Of a DNA stretch of 53,586 nt, positions 17,887 to 28,100 are shown piece after piece (position 1 is the stretch's first letter; each line of letters starts with the position of its first letter). The stretch is taken from assembly GCA_964511215.1 (NCBI GenBank), contig CAZEER010000006.1:1-53586 (forward strand). The letters are read 5' to 3'. Position numbers and translations under genes: made by a program. This DNA comes from CAZEER01 sp964511215. Its GTDB lineage: Bacteria; Fidelibacterota; Marinisomatia; Marinisomatales; UBA1611. Under the pieces are notes generated by a model. It ran no database searches. It had not been told where the DNA came from and saw only the letters and a list, made by a program, of their open reading frames with translations.

Positions 17887-18566
17887 TTAAATGTACTATT
17901 TCTATTTTTTTCGTATTTAGTTTTTTAAATATGGGTTGTGGAAATTCAAAAAAGGACAATATGATGGAAAATAAAAAAAATGAAATCAATCAATCACTAA
18001 ATGATAAAGCAATAGAAAAAAATTCTGATATAGCAACAATGGAAGTAGCAATCATCTCTACGGATTTTGGTGATATGGTTATTGAGTTTTTTGAAGGCAA
18101 TGCACCAAAGCATGTTGAAAGTTTTAAAACGCATGCCAAAAATAGGTTTTATGATGGCACTATTTTCCATCGTGTAATTCCTGGATTTATGATTCAAGGT
18201 GGCGATCCAACAACAAAAGGCGAAAATAAAGCAGCTTATGGTACCGGAGGATTTTCTGCAAAATATTTTGGTATAGGTGATGAACAAATAGAAACTACAT
18301 GGAACCTTCCTGCTGAATTTAATAGTATTAAACATAAGCGAGGTATTGTGTCCATGGCTCGTTCAAACAGTCCGAATAGTGGTGGTAGTCAATTTTTTAT
18401 TTGTGCTGCAGAAGTTCCTCATCTCAATGGAAAGTATACAGTTTTTGGAAAAGTTATAGAAGGGGATGAAATTATTGATCAAATAGTTAACCTGCCTAGG
18501 GATTCGAGAGATAATCCTAATCGTAGAGTGGAAATGAAGGTTAGGATCGGAAAGAGAAATAAGTGA
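17883..18566 (+). CDS. Cyclophilin-type peptidyl-prolyl isomerase, predicted lipoprotein
   Basis: A 227-residue protein with a hydrophobic signal and lipobox ending MGC (Cys near residue 20), then a charged, low-complexity linker to about residue 55, then a full cyclophilin domain. Active-site motifs are FHRVIPGFMIQGGDP, and SGGSQFFI with the following Phe/Ile pocket. It should speed cis-trans proline isomerisation during protein folding in the periplasm, anchored by lipid to a membrane. It overlaps both pyrE and the patatin gene by 4 bases, an unusual mix of pyrimidine and envelope functions in one transcript. Confidence 0.9.
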   Translation: MIKCTISIFFVFSFLNMGCGNSKKDNMMENKKNEINQSLNDKAIEKNSDIATMEVAIISTDFGDMVIEFFEGNAPKHVESFKTHAKNRFYDGTIFHRVIPGFMIQGGDPTTKGENKAAYGTGGFSAKYFGIGDEQIETTWNLPAEFNSIKHKRGIVSMARSNSPNSGGSQFFICAAEVPHLNGKYTVFGKVIEGDEIIDQIVNLPRDSRDNPNRRVEMKVRIGKRNK

Positions 18567-19453
18567 CCAAACCCTTTCTTGGGGTTGCTTTTGGTGGTGG
18601 AGGTGTACGAGGTGCTGCCCATATTGGTGTTTTACAGGTTTTACATGACGCTGGAATCGATATAGAAATTGTATCTGGAGTTAGTGCAGGCTCTATTATT
18701 GCAGCAATGTATGCATCTAAAAAAGATCCATTTTGGATCGAAAAAAAAATACGGGAAGTCTGGGAATCGGGTGACTTTGGTGCATCATCAAAAAAATATC
18801 TTAAATACAAAAATCCAAAGTCCTTTATATCAAAAATTAGGAAAAGTTTTTTTGATCACATAATGTTGATATTGAGTTTGCATAGAAAATCAGTTATTGA
18901 TAGAATTCCATTGGAAGTAGCTATTCGCTCATTAATTCCCCATAGTACATTTGAAGAACTAAAAATCCCATTAAAAGTTGTGGCAACTAATATTGAAAAT
19001 GGTGAAGATATAATTTATAAAGACGGACAACTTGTTGATGCTTTAGTCCAAAGTTCTGCAATACCAGGAATATTTAATCCCGAAATTTTAGATAATAAAA
19101 CAATTGTAGATGGAGGAGTAGGTATGCCCATTCCAATCCCTGCAATAAAAGACGATTGTGAATTCACATTAGCTATTGATATTGGACTATATCAGTTTGA
19201 AAGATTAGATAGACTCAATGCATTATCAATTAAAAGAAGATCTGATATTATTACTTCAAACAGATTAAAAACTAGACTTGCCCTAGATGCAGATTTTGTA
19301 ATTAGGCCTAATACAATGGGTATGGAATGGTCAGATTTTGATTCTGCTGATGACCTATTTCTTAGTGGAAAAGTTGCGGCACAGGATTCACTCCCTGATT
19401 TGAAAAGAAAAATAAATGAAAAACGACAACAATTAAAAATGATTAAAGAATAG
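18563..19453 (+). CDS. Patatin-like phospholipase (RssA-type)
   Basis: A 296-residue serine hydrolase. It has the oxyanion-hole loop GGGGVRGAAHIGVL, the nucleophile elbow G39-V-S41-A-G43, and the second dyad residue D183 in DGGVGMP. The family cleaves acyl esters of lipids. There is no signal peptide and no C-terminal barrel, so this copy is probably cytoplasmic or membrane-peripheral like RssA/YchK. GTG start, GTGA overlap with the cyclophilin gene. It is followed after 56 bp by dsbD. Confidence 0.9.
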   Translation: MTKPFLGVAFGGGGVRGAAHIGVLQVLHDAGIDIEIVSGVSAGSIIAAMYASKKDPFWIEKKIREVWESGDFGASSKKYLKYKNPKSFISKIRKSFFDHIMLILSLHRKSVIDRIPLEVAIRSLIPHSTFEELKIPLKVVATNIENGEDIIYKDGQLVDALVQSSAIPGIFNPEILDNKTIVDGGVGMPIPIPAIKDDCEFTLAIDIGLYQFERLDRLNALSIKRRSDIITSNRLKTRLALDADFVIRPNTMGMEWSDFDSADDLFLSGKVAAQDSLPDLKRKINEKRQQLKMIKE

Positions 19454-19509
19454 TTGAGTTAATAATATGAACTTTTTACTTTCCACGGCTAAAAAGCAAC
19501 ATTAAAAAA

Positions 19510-21438
19510 TTGAAAAATACCCTTTTAATCATTTTATTAATAGGTCTTACCAGATCTCAATCTGTTAAGAATCCTGTCTCTATATCTGCTACTATAGATT
19601 CTCCCGCAAGGGCAGGCGAAGTTGTTAATATTAGAATTATTGCTGAAATGGCTGATCAGTGGCACATATATTCCATATATAAATTGAGTGAGGGCCCTCT
19701 ACCAACAGAGATAACTATTTCAGGTAATGTAGTAGGTGGTCTAGCACCCGTCATTGAGCCTGAACCAAAGCACGTTTTTGATCCTGGTTTTGATACAGAG
19801 ACCTATTATCATGAAGGGGATACTGAATTTATTTTCCCTATAAAACTTAAACGTAATCTTGGATCGGGTACTCATCCAATTATAGTTGATATATATTACA
19901 TGGTCTGCAATGAGAGACTGTGCTATCCACCCATTTCAAAATTAGATACAGTTTTTGTTACTGTTGAAGAAGGTGCTCCTCGTTCTGATAGATCTTCATT
20001 TGCAGCATCTGTTGGTAATCTAGATCAGAATGATTCTAATAACAGGAAAAATACTCTATGGGGTTTATTATTATTAGCAATTGGAGGAGCAATGATAAGT
20101 TGGATTATGCCATGTGTATATCCTATGATCCCAATAATTATTTCCTTTTTTGGAAAAATGTCAGAAGAGAAAAATGTTGGTAAGGCTACTATTGCAACTT
20201 TTTATGGTTTAGGTATAGCCGGAACTTTTGTGCTTATTGGGCTTGTCGTTGGTTTCCTCTCTTGGGGAGTGAATGATGCAGCAACTCAATCACGATATGC
20301 AAATATTGGAAATTTTATTGCTACTGACCCTTGGATAAATCTAGCCCTAGGTATCCTATTTATATTTTTTGCTTTTTGGATGTTTGGTTTGATTAATGTA
20401 AATGTAGCTGGGAAACTTGTAAATAAAGCAGACCAAGCCGGTCAGTCTGCGAAAAGTGCCTACATAAGTTCGCTTCTTTTAGGTGTTGCATTTTCAATCA
20501 CAAGTTTTAGTTGTACTGTGCCTGTTGTTGGTACCCTTTTAGTCTTTGCTGCAACGGGTACTGCTGGAGGAGTTTTTACGAGTTTGTACGGAATGGTTAT
20601 CTATGGTATCGTATTTGCATTACCTTTTGTAGGGCTTTCACTTTTTCCAAAAGCCTTAGAAAGACTTCCGAATTCGGGTGCTTGGATGGAAACACTAAAA
20701 ATAGGCTTTGGTTTTATTGAAATAGCTGCTGCAATAAAGTTTTTATGGGTCCCGGATTTGGAATGGGGTATTGGTTTATTACCCAGAAATGTGGTTCTCG
20801 CTATTTTCATTTTTATAGGGCTTTTACTTGTTGGATATTTGTTGGGATTATTTAAGGTTGGTTCTGCACAGAACATTAGACCTTTTCAGTTAGGTAAGGG
20901 AAGATTCATGGCGATAATAATAGTAGGTATTTTTCTTTATCCCATTGGTATGTCTCTAGCACACCCACCAACTTACCATTATTCTCAGATGCCTAGATTA
21001 ATGGATGAGTTTATAGAAGCACTTGTTCCTCCTCCACCAACCGAAGATGATCTTGCAAGAGAAGAGGGGTGGTTTGTTGACCAATATGATGAAGCACTTT
21101 TAGTAGCAAGAGAAAATGATAAACCTCTATTTATTGATTTTACAGGAGTATTTTGCGCTAACTGCCGTGTAATGGAACGTAGGGTGTTTCCAGAAAAATT
21201 AGTAAAGGAGCAACTTGATAAAATGGTCCTTGCAAGATTATATGTAGATAAAAATGATTCACTAAGTCAGGTGTATGCTCAAATGCAATTTGAAAGATAT
21301 CAGCAAGCAACACAGCCTTATTATGTTATACTTGATCCAGAAAATGAATCTACGATTGCAGATACCGGGGGTTACATCCCTAATGGTTTTGCTGAATTTT
21401 TAAAAAATGGTATTGTTGCCTATCAAAATAAGGAATAA
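19510..21438 (+). CDS. dsbD: Thiol:disulfide interchange protein DsbD
   Basis: A 642-residue three-part electron carrier. The N-terminal periplasmic domain (about residues 20-155, after a signal peptide) has a redox cysteine pair in VCNERLCYPP. The central membrane domain (about 180-500) has two cysteines in the conserved contexts MPCVYPMIPI and SFSCTVPVVG. The C-terminal thioredoxin domain has C549-AN-C552. It passes electrons from cytoplasmic thioredoxin to periplasmic targets. TTG start with no good Shine-Dalgarno; a signal peptide follows directly, which supports it. tlpA starts 2 bp after its stop. Confidence 0.94.
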   Translation: MKNTLLIILLIGLTRSQSVKNPVSISATIDSPARAGEVVNIRIIAEMADQWHIYSIYKLSEGPLPTEITISGNVVGGLAPVIEPEPKHVFDPGFDTETYYHEGDTEFIFPIKLKRNLGSGTHPIIVDIYYMVCNERLCYPPISKLDTVFVTVEEGAPRSDRSSFAASVGNLDQNDSNNRKNTLWGLLLLAIGGAMISWIMPCVYPMIPIIISFFGKMSEEKNVGKATIATFYGLGIAGTFVLIGLVVGFLSWGVNDAATQSRYANIGNFIATDPWINLALGILFIFFAFWMFGLINVNVAGKLVNKADQAGQSAKSAYISSLLLGVAFSITSFSCTVPVVGTLLVFAATGTAGGVFTSLYGMVIYGIVFALPFVGLSLFPKALERLPNSGAWMETLKIGFGFIEIAAAIKFLWVPDLEWGIGLLPRNVVLAIFIFIGLLLVGYLLGLFKVGSAQNIRPFQLGKGRFMAIIIVGIFLYPIGMSLAHPPTYHYSQMPRLMDEFIEALVPPPPTEDDLAREEGWFVDQYDEALLVARENDKPLFIDFTGVFCANCRVMERRVFPEKLVKEQLDKMVLARLYVDKNDSLSQVYAQMQFERYQQATQPYYVILDPENESTIADTGGYIPNGFAEFLKNGIVAYQNKE

Positions 21439-21440
21439 TA

Positions 21441-22055
21441 ATGCGAAATTATAAATCAAGACAATTCACAAAATTATTAACTAATTATATTTTATTTGTA
21501 TTATTGTCTCTTGCATATTTGATTGGATGCAATAACACTACTCCAGAAAAATCGAATCAAAATATAAAAGATAGGTCTGCTTATAATAAAACAAAACAAA
21601 AAACATCCGAAGATCTGCTTATAGCGCCTGATTTTACATTAGCAGATCTTAATGGTAATACTATAAGCCTAAGTGATTTAAAGGGAAAGGTCGTATTATT
21701 AAACTTTTGGGGGACATGGTGTGGTCCTTGCCGTAAAGAGATTCCAGATTTTATAAATCTATCGAAAAAGCATAAAGAAGATGGATTGGAAATTATTGGC
21801 GTGACTTTAACATCTGGTTCTCCTGAAAATATTCAATCTTTTGCAGATCGGTGGGGTATAAACTATAAACTTTTAACAGATATCAATGGTGATGAAACTC
21901 AGACAGTGACGGCATTATATGGTAAAGCAACAGGAAAAAGGATCACAGGTATACCAACTACTTTCATCATTGATCGTGATGGAATTATACGACAGAGATA
22001 TGTAGGACCTAGAACAGAAGCAATTTTCTATAAAGATCTGAAACCATATCTATAA
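21441..22055 (+). CDS. TlpA/ResA-type thioredoxin, predicted lipoprotein
   Basis: A 204-residue protein. A signal segment ends in lipobox LIGC (C30), followed by a charged linker and an AhpC/TSA-like thioredoxin domain with W93-C94-GP-C97 (GTWCGPC). The cis-proline lies in GIPTTFIID. Such proteins reduce disulfides in the periplasm, for example during cytochrome c maturation, and take electrons from DsbD/CcdA. The adjacent dsbD fits as its electron donor. The next gene starts 5 bp downstream. Confidence 0.92.
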   Translation: MRNYKSRQFTKLLTNYILFVLLSLAYLIGCNNTTPEKSNQNIKDRSAYNKTKQKTSEDLLIAPDFTLADLNGNTISLSDLKGKVVLLNFWGTWCGPCRKEIPDFINLSKKHKEDGLEIIGVTLTSGSPENIQSFADRWGINYKLLTDINGDETQTVTALYGKATGKRITGIPTTFIIDRDGIIRQRYVGPRTEAIFYKDLKPYL

Positions 22056-22060
22056 TATTC

Positions 22061-25000
22061 TTGAAAAACTATCTTTTATTTATATTTTTTTGCCTTGGTA
22101 TTTATGATAGTTTAATTTCTGATCAGCTAGATGATTACTGGCAACAAAAGGTCGATTATGATATGGATGTCACTTTACATGATTCGCTTCGTCAGATAAC
22201 CGCAAAAACAGTTATTAGATATACTAATAATTCTCCCGATTCTCTTGATCATATTTATATGCATCTTTATCCCAATGCTTTTCAAGTGGGATCTGTTAAG
22301 TATAGAGAATATATTGGTTATGCTGGTAGACAGTCGCGGGCCAAATATTTTAAAAATAAGCTTAAAGGTTTCACTAGTAAAATAGATGTTCACTCCTTTT
22401 CCGTTGCATTGCCTGAGGACGGATCTTCGTGGATCCATAAAATACCAATATTAGATGAATATAAAATAGATGATACTATACTTGAAGCAAAACTATTAGA
22501 AAAAATTCCTCCAGGTAAGACCGCTCGAATTGATATTGATTGGACACATCATATCGGAGATATGGTTGAACGTGCAGGATATTATCAAGGTCAGTATAAT
22601 ATGGCTCAATGGTATCCAAAAATGGTTGTCTTTGATGAAGAAGGTTGGCACCCTGATGTGTTCCATGCTGAAGGTGAATTCTATGGAGAATTTGGTAATT
22701 TCAAAGTCAAATTTACCCTACCACAATCTTTCATAATTGCAGCAAGTGGTGTAGTAACAGATGGTGATCCAGGATGGGAACATGTTAAAGTTGACACAAT
22801 TGTTGATTTTGATGTTTGGCTTGATATTTTTGATTCAACAAATGTCAAATTGGAAAAAAGTGGTCTTACGCGTAATGTTACATTCAGCGCTGAAAATGTT
22901 CATGACTTTGCTTGGGTAGCATCAAAAGATTTTTTGTATGAAGGTGGCTTAAGTAGCGATGGTGAAACCGAGGTGCATGTTCTATATGATAAAAAACGAG
23001 GCAGAGACTGGACAAAAGTAGTACTAGCGCGGTCTATCAGGGCTATAGATTGGTTGGAAGAAAAATTTGGTAACTATCCTTATCCACAGATTACGACCAC
23101 TGATAGGATTAAAAATGGTGGTATGGAATACCCTATGCTTGTGATGAATGGACGAGATAGTGAAAGTTTGATCTTGCATGAATATGGGCATATTTATTTT
23201 TATGGAATCCTTGCAAATAATGAGGTTGATGAAGCATGGCTTGATGAAGGTTTTGCGACTCATCTGACAAGAGAATATATGGTGAATCGTTATGGCGAGC
23301 ATGGATTTGAAAAAGATCTTTATGAAGGCTATGATAAATTTCCCAAGAAATATTGGCCTTTAGAAAGTGATTTGGGTTCTGCGCAATGGAATGCAATTAG
23401 ATTTATGCTTAGTGGGCATGATGAAAATATTAGCAGGTCTTCCTATCTATTTAAAAATGGTACAGCATACAGTCGAAATGCTTATACAAAACCATCTCTA
23501 ATGCTTAACGAATTAAAATATATACTTGAAGATTCATTATACTATGCTGCCATGCAACATTATTATAAAAAGTGGCAATTAAAACATGTTAATGAAAATA
23601 GGTTCATTGAATCAATGGAAGAAACTGTAGAAGGACAGCTCGATTGGTTTTTTGATCCATGGTTACATACCACTAGGCATTTAGATTATAAAATTTCTTT
23701 TTTTAAGAAATCATTAAATGATAGTAATAACTGGGATATTGAATTAGGAATAAAAAATAAAGGCGCACGTTTTTTACCATTGCTGATTGAAACTGAATTT
23801 GAAGATGGTACACGAGAGAGAAATTGGTGGACGGATCATCTCTGGACATTTCAAGATACTATTATGTATACTGTTTATAAAAAACCAGTTTCAGTTACTT
23901 TAGATCCTGAAACACAGACCCTTGATATGGATTATAGAAATAATACAACACATTTAAGAAGAAAGATTCTCTTTGATTGGCCCGGTCTAAACTATAGACC
24001 ACGAAATGAAATGGTTTATAGATGGATGCCGTATTTTTATTACCATAAAGAAACAACAGGTTTTGCACCTGGTCTTAATATAAATAAAGAGTATGGATTT
24101 TATGAGCATACTACAATACGCACTAATTATGCTTTGAAATCAAAAGAGATTTATTGGTATATCAATGGTTGGAGACAAGCAGTACACCATTTTCCAAGAA
24201 CCACACTTCATTTTTGGGGTTTTAGTCTACCTGGTGTTAAAGAATATGGTTCTAAATTAGAAAAAGAATGGAATAGGGTATATGGTAGGACTCCGACTCA
24301 TACGATTGCAAGTGGGTTCTATATTCAGCCTTCCTATGATTCATTAAGAGCCGCTCCTCTAGGATATTCGCACGAAGGAGGTCTAGCTGTTGCTTTTCTT
24401 GATTGGAAAACATATTTTGGACCAATAAATATTAATCTTAATGGTGCATCTACAATAGGGCCATTTTCAAAATGGAATTTTAATCGTTTGACTTTTACTG
24501 GAAATTTTAAACAAAGAAAAAAAATCAGTTTTATTAGGTTCAATGTTAGACAAAGAATAATTAGTGGTAAAATTTGGACACAGGAAAAACTTCCAGGACA
24601 AGAAGGTTATAATATAGAAGGTAATAGTTCTAATGATATGCTGCGGAAAAATTATCTTGTCGATCAATTTTATGGGCAAGATAAATTGTTTACGCATTAC
24701 CATATGCCAGGCGAGGGAAATATACGCGGATTTGTTGGTGTTGGTATACCGGGAGCAGAAGCACTGTTTTCTTCATCAACAGAGTTTAGTATTTATAATA
24801 CCATACCTAATACAGAAATTGATTTCGAATTTTCTTCTTTTATGGATGTAGGAACATTTTGGAACACAGATTTTTTGGATTCTTCAACTAAAAGAAGAAT
24901 TTTAGCAGATGCAGGCATAGGATTACGCATTAATACAAATATCTTTGAAAAAGATTCCTATTTCAGAGTTGATTGTCCATTGGTGTTTTTTTATGATAAT

Positions 25001-25078
25001 AAAATGTATACTTATCAAAATGGACCCACAGGAAAGAAGTTCCCCAAATGGATAATCAGTTTTCAGAAGAGTATTTAG
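22061..25078 (+). CDS. M1-family metallopeptidase fused to an Omp85-like outer-membrane barrel
   Basis: A 1005-residue protein. The first half is a gluzincin: GGMEYP (353-358, the counterpart of the GxMEN exopeptidase motif), zinc site H373-E374-x-x-H377, and third ligand E396 in DEAWLDEGFATH. The HExxH-18-E spacing is that of M1. From about residue 640 the sequence changes to alternating polar/hydrophobic strands. These include NIRGF (R889-G890-F891) after a glycine-rich turn, then SSTEFSI, FMDVGTFW and ADAGIGLRI, which is the order of the conserved L6 loop and last strands of Omp85 barrels. I infer a peptidase displayed on or threaded through the outer membrane. TTG start follows tlpA by 5 bp; a signal peptide follows. 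Confidence 0.82.
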   Translation: MKNYLLFIFFCLGIYDSLISDQLDDYWQQKVDYDMDVTLHDSLRQITAKTVIRYTNNSPDSLDHIYMHLYPNAFQVGSVKYREYIGYAGRQSRAKYFKNKLKGFTSKIDVHSFSVALPEDGSSWIHKIPILDEYKIDDTILEAKLLEKIPPGKTARIDIDWTHHIGDMVERAGYYQGQYNMAQWYPKMVVFDEEGWHPDVFHAEGEFYGEFGNFKVKFTLPQSFIIAASGVVTDGDPGWEHVKVDTIVDFDVWLDIFDSTNVKLEKSGLTRNVTFSAENVHDFAWVASKDFLYEGGLSSDGETEVHVLYDKKRGRDWTKVVLARSIRAIDWLEEKFGNYPYPQITTTDRIKNGGMEYPMLVMNGRDSESLILHEYGHIYFYGILANNEVDEAWLDEGFATHLTREYMVNRYGEHGFEKDLYEGYDKFPKKYWPLESDLGSAQWNAIRFMLSGHDENISRSSYLFKNGTAYSRNAYTKPSLMLNELKYILEDSLYYAAMQHYYKKWQLKHVNENRFIESMEETVEGQLDWFFDPWLHTTRHLDYKISFFKKSLNDSNNWDIELGIKNKGARFLPLLIETEFEDGTRERNWWTDHLWTFQDTIMYTVYKKPVSVTLDPETQTLDMDYRNNTTHLRRKILFDWPGLNYRPRNEMVYRWMPYFYYHKETTGFAPGLNINKEYGFYEHTTIRTNYALKSKEIYWYINGWRQAVHHFPRTTLHFWGFSLPGVKEYGSKLEKEWNRVYGRTPTHTIASGFYIQPSYDSLRAAPLGYSHEGGLAVAFLDWKTYFGPININLNGASTIGPFSKWNFNRLTFTGNFKQRKKISFIRFNVRQRIISGKIWTQEKLPGQEGYNIEGNSSNDMLRKNYLVDQFYGQDKLFTHYHMPGEGNIRGFVGVGIPGAEALFSSSTEFSIYNTIPNTEIDFEFSSFMDVGTFWNTDFLDSSTKRRILADAGIGLRINTNIFEKDSYFRVDCPLVFFYDNKMYTYQNGPTGKKFPKWIISFQKSI

Positions 25079-25097
25079 AAAACATATTGAAATACTC
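25069..25097 (+). terminator. Inverted repeat over the M1 gene stop, possible terminator without U-tract
   Basis: A perfect 8-bp stem GAGTATTT (25069-25076) / AAATACTC (25090-25097) with a 13-base loop spans the stop codon. There is no T-run after it, so it may be a processing or mRNA-end structure instead of a standard intrinsic terminator. Confidence 0.35.
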
Positions 25098-25192
25098 AAG
25101 AGAGTAACTAAATTCAAACAGTTGAAGTGTAGCTATACTTTAAGCAAGTCTAAAAAAATTTTATTTAATAATATTTTATTTGGAGAGAAATC

Positions 25193-28100
25193 GTGAAACA
25201 TGTGTTATCATTTATGTTGCTCCTTTTTACGTTTAATCAATATTTATATGCACAGGATGAAGAATTATGTCCTCCTGCAAGTATTAATGTTTTTGGTGGA
25301 AACCAAGAAAATATTGTTTCATGGGCAGAGCCTGTAGGTAATATTGGTTGTGGTGACTATGCTGTAAATGAAATGCCCTTTACCGATCAGGGGAATAACT
25401 CAGGTATGGGTGATGATTGGCCTGTATCAGGTTCACAAGGAGAAGATGTTGCATATACATTGAATGTTAGTGAGACAACAACATTTGATTTTACATTATG
25501 TTCAAATGTTACTGATTATGATACTAAGCTAGAGATTTTCACCAATAACCAGGATTGTAATCTTCCAGTATCTACGGGTAACTACAATGATGACGATTAC
25601 ACAAACTGTCCTGATTATGTTGCTCCTTACCCACCTAGTGGCCTATGGGCAGTTACCTTGCAGCCGGGTCAATATTATGTTGTTGTTGATGGTTATGGAG
25701 GTGCAACGGGTAATTACGAAATTTCGATTAGTGTTACGGGTGGAAGAAATGGTGGTAGGTATTTAGATAATTCAATTAAGACTGTATGGGAACAAGAACA
25801 ATTGAAAATGTTGGCTACAGGTTTTTCTCAAAGTCAAATTGATGAACACACTGCAATTGTCATGGATCCTTTGCGTTATGCTATCCAAAATTCAACAAGA
25901 GATATTCCTGAAGAATGTGGTACATTTTCGACTTACAGAGTTTATAATGCTTTAGATAATTCTATCTTAGCTGAAACGGTGGATCTGGCCTATACTCATG
26001 GTAATCTAGTTAATGGGAATGAATACTGTTATTATATTAAAACAGTATATTCTGAAGGAGAATCCGAAGCTACGGAGACTGTGTGTGGGACACCGAGTAC
26101 TTTTGATCCAATGCCACCAACCAATGTTTATGCTGAGGTTTGGGATGAAGAAGTATCACTATATTGGACTGCTCCAGAAGTAAATAATCTAGGGGTACCA
26201 TACTATGAAAGTTTTGAAGAGGGTGGCTTATTAGACCTCTGGCTAGTTGATGGTGATAACTGGGTTTATGATGATTTTGCAGGGAACCCTGAACCTTCAT
26301 TTAGATTTAATTGGAGTCCTACATCCACCAATTATGACCAAAGTCTCTATGCACCGGTGATTCCTCTAGGCAATCTCACACAGGTTGATGTTGCATTTGA
26401 CCTAGAGTTTGATAATTGGTCGCCAACAGGTGCAGAATACCTTGCAATAGAATACAAAACTGGTAATGATGTAGAGTGGACAGTGCTAGAAGAATTTTCA
26501 AATGCAGGTGACGGTTTTACTTTCACGAATTATAGTTATGATATTTCAGGTCTATCAGAAAATATTTTTGTTCGTTTCCATTGTTATGGAGCAACCACTT
26601 TTGATATAAATTGGTGGCTTGTTGATAACTTTTCAGTCACAGCTGATGGTCAAAGAAGTCGTAATGAGTATGATTTTTTAGGATATAGTGTTTACGTAGA
26701 TGGTGTGGCTAGTAATAATGATATTTTTGATTCTACAAGTTACACAGTCTATAATTTAAATAATGAACTAGAATATGTTTTTGGTGTTACAGCTGTATAT
26801 GAAGGTGCTGAAGGCGAAGATAATTATGAGAGCGTCCCCGTAAATGTAACTGCGCAACCCGTTTATGTTTATGGTGATGTAACTGGTGCAATAACAGATC
26901 CGAATGGTGCTACCATTGACAGTGTAATTGTTTCCTCCGGGAGTGTTTCTGATACAACAGGTCCGGATGGTTTATACACTCTTTGGAATCTTGATGTGGG
27001 TATCAATACTGTGCAGGTTAGGAGATCAGGGTTTTACACTACTACTGAAGATGTAGAAGTACTTGCTCAGGCGGACCCAACTATCCAAAATTTTGTTATG
27101 AGTCCTGATATGCCCAGCCCAGTTGGATTAAATGCATATCCTCTAGACGAACAAGTCTACTTGGAGTGGCGTGAACCAGGAGGAGTGGATTTCTATGATA
27201 TGGCTTATTATGATGAAAATTTTGAAGCTCAAATAGGTTGTGGTGCTCCTTGCTCCTTTGGAGTAAGATTTACAGTACCTAATTATCCTGCTTTACTAAC
27301 GGGTCTAGTTTTATCCTTTCAGGGTGGTGGATCAGCAGTTGCAGCTGCCGTAGATGTCTATCTTGACCCGGATGGTTCCCTAGATGGACCAATAGGAGAC
27401 CCAATTAATTTAATAGCATCTGCCGATTTATCTGCCCCAGGTGAATTAGTACAATATCAGTTTGATGTTGCTGGAGCTGGAGTAGAAGTAAATAGTGGTG
27501 ATATTTATGTTGTGGTTAATGAAAATGGTAGTGGTTTTTTAGGAATTGCAAATGATATAGAACCTCAAACTCCGGAATTATATGATCGTAATTGGGTTAC
27601 AACTGATGGTGTAACATGGGCTACAATTAATGAGATTGTAGGAGGAGATCCAGGTCTTACTGGTAATTTTGGTATACTTGCACAATTTTTGGGTGCTCCC
27701 GGTCGTTCTTTTGCAGTAACTGCAATGGGTGATATTGTTAATGATGAAATTGTTAATTCTGGTGTTATTACTAACCACTATGATGTAAATGTAGATAATC
27801 AAGTTGAAACTGATGACCCAGTTAATATGACTCTTTTAGATCAACCATATATACCAAGGAATCCTTCACCAATTAATAATTTAAATAGAGATGATTTGAT
27901 AGAGTATCGAATATATGAAGTTGATGAACAAGGTAATGAAACATATGTTGTTTCTACCACAGATACATTTGCAACTGTTACTGCATCTCCAAATTATTTT
28001 GAATATTGTTATAACGTATCAGCCTATTGGAGCACAGATGATTATGGTGAGTTAGAATCCAGACACTCCAACGTAGCGTGTACAGTCCCTTATGCACCTG

